A DNA stretch of 64,000 nt from Comamonas sp. SCN 67-35 (GTDB lineage Bacteria > Pseudomonadota > Gammaproteobacteria > Burkholderiales > Burkholderiaceae_C): the NCBI GenBank assembly GCA_001725255.1, contig MEFV01000003.1, forward strand, positions 124,001-188,000, read 5' to 3'. Both the position numbers and the translations under genes were made by a program. The notes below the pieces were generated by a model. It worked only from the letters and a program-made list of their open reading frames with translations, searched no databases and was not told the DNA's origin. How positions within the stretch are numbered: the stretch's first letter is position 1; each line of letters opens with the position of its first letter. Of this stretch, positions 55,965 to 64,000 are shown piece after piece.

Positions 55965-57140
55965 TCAGGCGGGCGCGTGCGTGAGCACCGCGTCGATGTG
56001 ACGCAGGTGGCGACGGCTCGATGCGAGCATGGCCACGGCGGCGCACACCGCCGCCGCGCCCACCCAATAGGGCACGTGGTCATTGATGCGTTCGCCCAGA
56101 AAACCCGCAAGCCAGGGCGCCACCGCTCCGCCCGCGAAACGCACGAAACTGTAGGCGGCCGAGGCCACGCCACGCTGCACCGGCGCGGCATTCATCACGG
56201 TCTCCGTCACCAGGGTGTTGTTGATGCCCAGAAACAGCCCCGCCACGACCACGCCACCGGCGAGCACCGCCTGGTTCCCGGTCCAGATGGCCATGACGAC
56301 GAGCACCAGCGCAAAACCGCTCAGGGCCATCAGGGCCGAGGGCAGCGTGCCAAAGCGCTCCTGCAGGCGCGGAGCGACGAAGACGGACGCAAACGCCAGC
56401 GCCACGCCCCAGCCGAAGAACACCAGACCCACCTGCTGCGCCCCCATGTTCAACGGAAACGGCGTGTAGGCCAGCAACGTGAAGAATCCGAAGTTGTAGA
56501 GCAGCGCCGTGAGCGCCACGCCCAGCAGGCCTGGGTGGCGCAGCGCCCGAAACGGGTCACGCAGCGAACTCGGTTGAGGGCGCGTCGCGGTCTCGGGCAG
56601 AAGGAAGACCGTGACCAGCAACGCCAGGGCCATCAGCACCGAAACGCCAAAAAACGGCCCGCGCCAGGAGATGGCGCCGAGCACGCCGCCAATCAGCGGC
56701 CCGGCCGCGATGCCCACGCCGAGCGCGGCCTCGTAAAGAACGATGGCCTCGCGCACCGAGCCGTGCGAGCTGCTGACGATGGCCGTGAGTGCCGTGGCCA
56801 CGAACAAGGCATTGCCCAGGCCCCAGAGCGCACGCCAGCCGACGATGGCGGCGATCGAATCGGACGCGCCGGCCAGGCCCGCGCCCACGATGATGACCGC
56901 CAGCCCCAGCAGCAGCGTGCGCTTGACGCCCAGGCGGCTGGAGACGACGCCGGTGATCAGCATCGCCAGGCCCATGATGGCCATGTAGCTCGTGAAAAGC
57001 AGCGAAGTCTGCGACGGCGTGGCGCCGAGCGAGTCGGCAATCGGCTTGAGGATGGGGTCCACCAGGCCGATGCCCATGAAGGCGATGACACAGGCAAAGG
57101 CGACGGCCAGCACGGCCTTGGGTTGGTGCAGAAAATTCAT
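55965..57140 (-). CDS. MFS transporter (DHA1-type efflux)
   Basis: A 391-residue major facilitator with twelve membrane helices. The loop motif GVVSSRLGVKRTLLLGLAVI (about 62-81, after helix 2) is the A motif, and helix 5 has ALGVGIAAGPLIGGVLGAIS (about 139-158), motif C of drug-antiporter MFS proteins. Substrate is unknown. The MarR-family gene ends four bases inside it (TCATGA), so the two form a regulator-exporter unit behind a palindromic operator. Confidence 0.9.
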   Translation of the reverse strand: MNFLHQPKAVLAVAFACVIAFMGIGLVDPILKPIADSLGATPSQTSLLFTSYMAIMGLAMLITGVVSSRLGVKRTLLLGLAVIIVGAGLAGASDSIAAIVGWRALWGLGNALFVATALTAIVSSSHGSVREAIVLYEAALGVGIAAGPLIGGVLGAISWRGPFFGVSVLMALALLVTVFLLPETATRPQPSSLRDPFRALRHPGLLGVALTALLYNFGFFTLLAYTPFPLNMGAQQVGLVFFGWGVALAFASVFVAPRLQERFGTLPSALMALSGFALVLVVMAIWTGNQAVLAGGVVVAGLFLGINNTLVTETVMNAAPVQRGVASAAYSFVRFAGGAVAPWLAGFLGERINDHVPYWVGAAAVCAAVAMLASSRRHLRHIDAVLTHAPA

Positions 57141-57610
57141 GAGGTCTTGTTCTGTTCGTGCCGGTGGTTGGCGTAAGCAATTTCGAGCAAGGCACCCAGG
57201 GTGCGGGTGGCCGCCTGCACGCGTTCGCGCTCGGGCGCATCCATGTGCGCCATCAGCGCCTGGAGCACCCGGGCACGCGTGGCGCGCGCGTCGGCCAGCA
57301 CCGCGCGGCCTTCCTCGGTCAGGGTGAGCATGGTGGCCCGGGCATCGAGCGGGTCACTGGCGCGCGCCACCCAGCCCCGGGCCTGCAGGCGCTGCACGCG
57401 CGTGGTCATCGTCGGCTGGCTGCAGTGCTCGACCCGCGCCAGGTCGCCGGTGCGTGCCTGCCCCCACTCGTCGATCTGCGAGAGCACACGCACCTGGGCC
57501 AGCGGCAGCGCCCAGTCGGAATGGTGCGTGACCCAGCGGTTGAGCCGCACGACCACATCCAGCAGTTCGGCGGCACCCCCCGGGCCATGGTCGGATGGAG
57601 ACACGGTCAT
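57137..57610 (-). CDS. MarR-family transcriptional regulator
   Basis: A 157-residue winged-helix regulator (core RVLSQIDEWGQARTGDLARV, EHCSQPTMTTRVQRLQARGW, then VARASDPLDARATMLTLTEE; about 42-107). It precedes an MFS exporter gene with which it overlaps, so it probably represses the pair and is released by a transported compound. A perfect operator-like palindrome lies five bases before its start codon. Confidence 0.93.
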   Translation of the reverse strand: MTVSPSDHGPGGAAELLDVVVRLNRWVTHHSDWALPLAQVRVLSQIDEWGQARTGDLARVEHCSQPTMTTRVQRLQARGWVARASDPLDARATMLTLTEEGRAVLADARATRARVLQALMAHMDAPERERVQAATRTLGALLEIAYANHRHEQNKTS

Positions 57611-57614
57611 CTCA

Positions 57615-57637
57615 ATTACATAGTTTGGCTATGTAAT
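57615..57637 (-). promoter_or_regulatory. MarR-type operator palindrome
   Basis: ATTACATAG and CTATGTAAT form a perfect 9-bp inverted repeat around TTTGG, immediately upstream of the MarR gene. The spacing and AT-rich half-sites are typical of MarR dimers, so autorepression of marR and the MFS gene is likely. Confidence 0.8.
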
Positions 57638-57670
57638 TATAGAGTGACTGCACCCGGAAGGCCCTGCCGC

Positions 57671-58153
57671 CTACCAGCCGCTGGCGACGCCGGCGCGCCT
57701 GAGCACGAAGGGTGTGTCCACGCCGGGCTGCCCCGGGCGGTCGAGCCGCTGCAGCGTGCCGTGGATCTCGCGGCCGCAGCTCGCGTCATCGAGGCGCCCG
57801 GTCCAGAACGCGGTCAGCGTCTTGCCGTCGCGCGATTCGTCGAGGTTGAAATCACCCTCTTCCACATCGCCCGAGGCGATCGAATTCACGCCACCGAGCG
57901 TGAATTCGCCGCGCAGGCTGGCGGCAAACTCGGGGTGCTGGCGCAGCACCAGCGTACCGTGCTCGCCCAGGCGTGGCAGCTCCACGCTCCAGCGGCCATA
58001 GAGCTGGCGTGCCTGCCAGCGTGCCAGCTCGGGGCAGGCGGGGTTCACATGGGTCTGTGCCACGCCATGGTTCGTGGATTCAACACGATTTTGGCCTCCA
58101 GCGCAGGCCGATAAAGCGCTAGCCACTATCAAAAGAAGAAAAACACGCCTCAT
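57671..58153 (-). CDS. META-like lipoprotein with repeat-encoded signal peptide
   Basis: A 160-residue predicted lipoprotein. The signal MRRVFLLLIVASALSAC ends in the lipobox LSAC (Cys17). The mature part has META/HslJ-type strands (LYGRWSVELPRLGEHGTLVL and DGKTLTAFWTGRLDDASCGR). The function of the family is unclear, often linked to envelope stress. Residues about 7-22, including the lipobox, are encoded by a copy of the dispersed repeat. The gene is 14 bp downstream of the tRNA-binding protein gene. Confidence 0.75.
   Translation of the reverse strand: MRRVFLLLIVASALSACAGGQNRVESTNHGVAQTHVNPACPELARWQARQLYGRWSVELPRLGEHGTLVLRQHPEFAASLRGEFTLGGVNSIASGDVEEGDFNLDESRDGKTLTAFWTGRLDDASCGREIHGTLQRLDRPGQPGVDTPFVLRRAGVASGW
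58088..58134. repeat. Comamonadaceae-type dispersed repeat, copy 6, encoding a lipoprotein signal
   Basis: On the minus strand it reads TTTTGATAGTGGCTAGCGCT, then TTATCGGCCTGCGCTGGAGG and CCAAAAT. It keeps the TTTTGATAG / GCTAGCGCTT / GGCC..AAAA order of the family. The reading frame of the lipoprotein gene runs through it without a stop. Confidence 0.75.
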
Positions 58154-58167
58154 GGGTACAGGTATGG

Positions 58168-58506
58168 TTAGAGCAATCGCGTGCCCAGCGGCACCTCGGC
58201 ATCGGGCACGCACAGGGCCACATGCCCTTCAGCATCATGGAAGCCGGTCACGAGACATTCGGACATCAGCGGTCCGATCTGCTTGGGAGGAAAGTTGACC
58301 ACCGCCACCACGAGGCGCCCCACCAGGTCCTGCGGCGTGTAGCGCTGCGTGATCTGCGCGCTGGATTTCTTCACCCCGATGCCGGGGCCGAAATCCACCT
58401 GCAGCTTGTACGCGGGCTTGCGCGCCTGGCCGAACACTTCGGCCGCGACCACCCGGCCGACGCGCAGTTCGACCCGGCTGAAATCGTCCCAGGTGATCGT
58501 CTCCAT
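58168..58506 (-). CDS. tRNA-binding domain protein (CsaA-like)
   Basis: A 112-residue protein consisting of an EMAP-II/OB-fold tRNA-binding domain: DDFSRVELRVGRVVAAEVFG (about 7-26), PAYKLQVDFGPGIGVKKSSA (about 32-51) and VVNFPPKQIGPLMSECLVTG (about 73-92). It matches the stand-alone CsaA-like group, whose members bind tRNA and possibly nascent proteins. The start METITWDDF is the family norm. It lies 11 bp downstream of the transglutaminase gene and just upstream of the lipoprotein gene. Confidence 0.9.
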   Translation of the reverse strand: METITWDDFSRVELRVGRVVAAEVFGQARKPAYKLQVDFGPGIGVKKSSAQITQRYTPQDLVGRLVVAVVNFPPKQIGPLMSECLVTGFHDAEGHVALCVPDAEVPLGTRLL

Positions 58507-58517
58507 GCCTGCTCCGT

Positions 58518-59627
58518 TCAGGCCTGCACCAGAGCGGCGCTGATCTGGTACTTGAACCCGGCCGCGTCGTAGTGGTCGAACCAGCCGTCGGCGTCCTCGG
58601 CCATCGGGTACATCAGGAAGCCGATCGCGTCGCCCCGGCTGCCCGGCAGTTTCACATCGTGCGCGGTGTTGTAGGCCATCCAGTTGCCTTCCCACGCGCC
58701 GTACAGGCCCGCGTTCACCGGTGCGATGAGCGGATCTTTCAGGTTCTTGATCCACACCGGCGTTTCCTGGCGCATGACCTTGGCCACGTCCGCCGGATCC
58801 ATCGCCGTCCAGCCGTGCGCCTGCAGATAGACCTCGGCGCGGCAGTGCTGCGCGCCGGTGAGCTTGGCCGAATTGCTGCCGAGCTGCTGGTAGCCGAAGC
58901 TCGACGGCGCCACGCGGATGCCGTAGACATCGCGCGCGGGCACGCCCACCGAGCGGCACAGGCCGACGAAGAGCGCATTGATGTCGGCGCACTTGCCGCC
59001 CAGGTTGCCGGTCTCCAGCATGGTCTTGATGTCGCCCTCGCCGCAGCCCTTGACCTCGGGCTCGCGCCAGGCGTTGGCCACCACCCAGTCATAGAGTGCC
59101 CGCACTTTTGCTTCGTCGCCGCGCGCGCCCTGCGTCGCCTTGAGCGCGGTGGCGCGCACGATGCCGTCGGTGGGCAGCAGGCGCGTGGGCCGCAGTGCAT
59201 GGCGCAGCGTGTCCGCGCCGTCGCGCTCGCGCAGGCCGCCGAGCACGCGGCTTTGCGTGCGCACGCGGCTGGTCACCCGCACCTGCGGTTGCGCGGTGCC
59301 GGCGGCAAATTCCGCCACCACCATGCGCACGCCCTGTGCGCCGTCGCTCGCCAGGCGGGCGCTGCCGTTGCTGTCCAGGGTGTCATTGATCGGCAGCTGC
59401 CAGCCGGTCTGCACCGACGGCAGCGGCACCCACACGCGCGTGGCGCTGGTGGTGGTAGGCAGATCGACGCGCGTGGTGACATCGAAGGTGCGCCAATCGC
59501 CCGCCTGCGGCGCGAAGTGACGGCTGGAGGTTTGCGCCCGCGCGGCGGCGGACCAGGTGACGGGAAGCGCGGCGGCCATGCCGATGGCGGCCGCGCGCCC
59601 CACGATGGAGCGGCGATGCAAGTTCAT
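58518..59627 (-). CDS. secreted transglutaminase-like protein
   Basis: A 369-residue exported protein: twin-arginine-like N-terminus (MNLHRRSIVGRAAAIGMAAA) with a signal to about 33, then a transglutaminase-like core with catalytic Cys in GNLGGKCADINALFVGLCRS (about 210-229) and a His/Asp-bearing QHCRAEVYLQAHGWTAMDPA (about 258-277). The usual HAWAE motif is here HCRAE, so the catalytic triad should be verified. Such secreted domains are usually proteases or peptidoglycan-related amidases rather than cross-linkers. It precedes the tRNA-binding gene by 11 bp. Confidence 0.85.
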   Translation of the reverse strand: MNLHRRSIVGRAAAIGMAAALPVTWSAAARAQTSSRHFAPQAGDWRTFDVTTRVDLPTTTSATRVWVPLPSVQTGWQLPINDTLDSNGSARLASDGAQGVRMVVAEFAAGTAQPQVRVTSRVRTQSRVLGGLRERDGADTLRHALRPTRLLPTDGIVRATALKATQGARGDEAKVRALYDWVVANAWREPEVKGCGEGDIKTMLETGNLGGKCADINALFVGLCRSVGVPARDVYGIRVAPSSFGYQQLGSNSAKLTGAQHCRAEVYLQAHGWTAMDPADVAKVMRQETPVWIKNLKDPLIAPVNAGLYGAWEGNWMAYNTAHDVKLPGSRGDAIGFLMYPMAEDADGWFDHYDAAGFKYQISAALVQA

Positions 59628-59797
59628 TCAGAGAACCCTTTCATGCAGTGAATACACCTGTCGGCGCATGAGAGGCGTTGTGTGGGATCAGTCCGCAAAC
59701 GCCAATGCCTCGAAGGCAGGTGACTTGCAGCCCGACCGGGCGCAAGCGAGGGTGATTATCGGCAATCCGGCGGCAGGCCGCGTGGCTCGCCGCGGGC

Positions 59798-60312
59798 TCA
59801 GGCGCGGCGCCCGCCCAGCGCATCGATCCAGCGGGCGGCGTCCTGGCCGGTCCAGTCGACGGCGCCGGTCACCACCTGCCGCGGCTGACCCGAGGTATCG
59901 ATGAGGATCGTGGTGGGAAACGCCTCGATCTGCCAGGCGCGCGTCGCCTCGCCCCGGGGGTCGAGCAGCACCGGCAGCTTGAGCTGCGTGGCCGCGAGGT
60001 AGCGCCGCACCGTAGCCGGGCGCTCGCGCGAGTTGACCGCCAGCACCGCGATGCGTTCGCCCTCCAACTCGGCCAGCGTCTGCAGCGTGGGCATTTCCTC
60101 CTTGCACGGGCCGCACCACGTGGCCCAGAAGTTCACCAGCACCACGCGGCCCCTGAGCGCCGCCAGATGGTGCTCGCCGCCCTGAATGTCGGTGGGCGGC
60201 AGCGCGGGCGCCGGGGTGCCGGCCGGCCAGCGCTGCAGCCGGAATTGCGCCTGGCCCGCCAGCGGTAGCCCGCCCGCGAGCAGCGCCGCCAGCAGCGCGC
60301 GGCGATCGAGCA

Positions 60313-60316
<4 letters not shown>
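59798..60316 (-). CDS. TlpA-type thioredoxin-family protein
   Basis: A 172-residue exported thioredoxin: signal [20 protein letters not shown] (about 1-20), then [20 protein letters not shown] (about 65-84) with the CxxC, and [20 protein letters not shown] (about 130-149). TlpA/ResA-type proteins keep cysteines of cytochromes c or periplasmic enzymes reduced. The start overlaps the alaS stop by four bases. The gap of 170 bp to the next minus-strand gene shows no ORF I can support. Confidence 0.92.
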
Positions 60317-63159
<2,843 letters not shown>

Positions 63160-63162
63160 GGT

Positions 63163-63217
63163 GTTTTTGGCCTCAAACGCTTATTCATCAAGTGATGACA
63201 GCTCTCTCATTGATAGT
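63163..63217. repeat. Comamonadaceae-type dispersed repeat, copy 7, in alaS leader
   Basis: On the minus strand CTATCAATGAGAGAGCTGTC, ATCACTTGATGAATAAGCG and TTTGAGGCCAAAAA keep the CTATCA / AGCT / AAGCG / GAGGCCAAAA order. The GAGG near its end sits 11 bases before the alaS ATG and may be its Shine-Dalgarno. The remaining ~145 bp to the next gene hold no supported ORF. Confidence 0.65.
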
Positions 63218-63361
63218 GATCACGGCGGCAATCACACGCCAGTCCGTCTCACCAAAAAGAACAGGCGCTCAAACCGGGCGCCCGCGCCATCCTGGCGAAA
63301 CAGAGGGGTGAAATTGTACCCAGCGCCCCATTTCAAACGGCCCGCGCGCCCGCCACTGCAT

Positions 63362-64000
63362 TCAACTCTTGATCGTTTCACGGTGCCCGGCCGCGCCGCG
63401 CTTCCAGTAGGCCAACAGGCGCATGCGTCCGGCATCCACGCCTTTGCCCAGCAGCGGCGCGCGCAGCGCGGCCATCAGCGCATGCTCGCCCCCACCCCAG
63501 ACGAATCCCGCGCCGGCGGGCAGGGCCAGCTGCTGCACCGCCCGGGCCAGTGAATCGGTGAACACGCAGTCCAGCGCCGCGCGGCTGCGCCAGGCGCGTG
63601 CGTCGGCCGGGTCAGCGAGCTGCACGCGCACGATCGCCCGCGTGCCCTCGGGCAGCTCGGCGAGGCGGCGCTCGATCGCGGGCATGGCCGATTCATCGCC
63701 CAACAGCAGGTGCCAATCGAGCGCCAGCGGAATCAGCATGCTGCCGCGCGGCCCGGCCAGCCCCACCCACTGACCCAGGGGCGCCGTGCGCGCCCAGTGC
63801 GCGGCCGGGCCGTCGCCGTACACCGCGAATTCGAGCTGCACGGTATGGCGGGCGCCGTCGTGGTGCAGCGGCGTGTAGTCGCGCAATGCCGTCGACGAGC
63901 ACCGGCAGGTTGGGCTTGTCGCGCCCTTCCTGTGGCAGGGCGAGCTTGACGTGATCGTCAAAACCCGGGCTGGCAAAGCCCGCCAGATCGGGCCCGCCGA
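63362..64000 (-). CDS. siderophore-interacting (ferric-chelate reductase) protein, partial and frameshifted
   Basis: The C-terminal ~195 residues of a siderophore-interacting protein (SIP domain). LRDYTPLHHDGARHTVQLEF (FAD region), WVGLAGPRGSMLIPLALDWH and LLLGDESAMPAIERRLAELP (NADPH region) and GAGFVWGGGEHALMAALRAP are visible. The 5' end lies beyond the window. The upstream piece GFDDHVKLALPQEGRDKPNL is in a different frame and joins near 63887, so the gene has a frameshift (or a sequencing indel). The family reduces ferric siderophores in the cytoplasm with FAD and NADPH. It would complement the iron theme of fbpABC. Confidence 0.85.
   Translation of the reverse strand, partial: SAGPIWRALPARVLTITSSSPCHRKGATSPTCRCSSTALRDYTPLHHDGARHTVQLEFAVYGDGPAAHWARTAPLGQWVGLAGPRGSMLIPLALDWHLLLGDESAMPAIERRLAELPEGTRAIVRVQLADPADARAWRSRAALDCVFTDSLARAVQQLALPAGAGFVWGGGEHALMAALRAPLLGKGVDAGRMRLLAYWKRGAAGHRETIKS

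Noticed and set aside
59628..59797. Possible small ORF between the transglutaminase and TlpA genes
   Set aside because: The only candidate (about 60 residues, minus strand) has no ribosome-binding site or family features and overlaps the TlpA end.

Overview
The window looks like chromosomal DNA of a betaproteobacterium of the order Burkholderiales, most likely the family Comamonadaceae (Acidovorax / Alicycliphilus / Comamonas type). This is inferred from the very high GC content with GC-rich third codon positions, polyhydroxyalkanoate genes (phasin, 3-hydroxybutyrate dehydrogenase), the many acyl-CoA enzymes, small family-typical genes (a Trp-rich protein), and a degenerate ~50-65 bp repeat of the kind scattered through Comamonadaceae intergenic regions. 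No tRNA, rRNA, CRISPR array, insertion sequence, prophage or plasmid gene was seen. It reads as core and near-core metabolic chromosome.

Layout. 1-6.9 kb: end of an ABC substrate-binding protein, MaoC-like dehydratase, acetoacetyl-CoA synthetase and a zinc-type oxidoreductase, then a LysR regulator divergent from glutaryl-CoA dehydrogenase. 7.1-10.3 kb: adenosine deaminase, serB, crcB, LOG-family protein. 10.3-13.3 kb: a cytochrome P450 divergent from flavocytochrome c sulfide dehydrogenase (fccA-fccB). 13.3-19.1 kb (minus strand): rmuC, 2-hydroxyacid dehydrogenase, NhaD-type antiporter, pncB, acyl-CoA thioesterase. 19.2-21 kb: phasin with a well-defined promoter and operator pair, and a short-chain 3-hydroxyacyl-CoA dehydrogenase behind a LiuR-like palindrome. 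21-24.5 kb (minus): D-Ala-D-Ala endopeptidase, leuA with a leucine-rich leader peptide and attenuator, dsbB. 24.6-28.3 kb: usp; lgt, enoyl-CoA hydratase and malonyl-CoA synthetase. 28.3-34 kb: divergent histidine kinase and response regulator, bdhA, a frameshifted patatin, two small secreted proteins. 34.2-39.2 kb: PaaI thioesterase, ilvD, Trp-rich protein, cytochrome c, cyclopropane fatty acid synthase, AhpD-like protein. 39.3-43.9 kb: livKHMGF. 44.1-50.3 kb: phosphoethanolamine transferase, flavodoxin-like protein, PEP-mutase family protein, pta-SDR-ackA. 50.3-57.7 kb: dadA/lrp, Fur-boxed fbpABC, MarR/MFS pair with its operator. 57.7-64 kb: META-like lipoprotein, tRNA-binding protein, transglutaminase, TlpA thioredoxin, alaS with a 77-residue insertion, and a frameshifted siderophore-interacting protein running off the end.

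Themes. Much of the content handles acyl-CoA and PHB-type carbon: acetoacetyl-CoA synthetase, glutaryl-CoA and 3-hydroxyacyl-CoA dehydrogenases, phasin, bdhA, malonyl-CoA synthetase and pta/ackA. Branched-chain amino acids are the second theme: leuA with its attenuator, ilvD, the liv transporter, and an isoleucine-degradation type dehydrogenase. The most interesting non-genic signals are the leu leader and attenuator, a dispersed repeat that has been read into proteins (it encodes a lipoprotein signal peptide and a linker in an enoyl-CoA hydratase), the low-GC in-frame insertion in alaS, and the paired palindromes around the phasin promoter. I did not see a multi-gene system that is clearly unknown to science.
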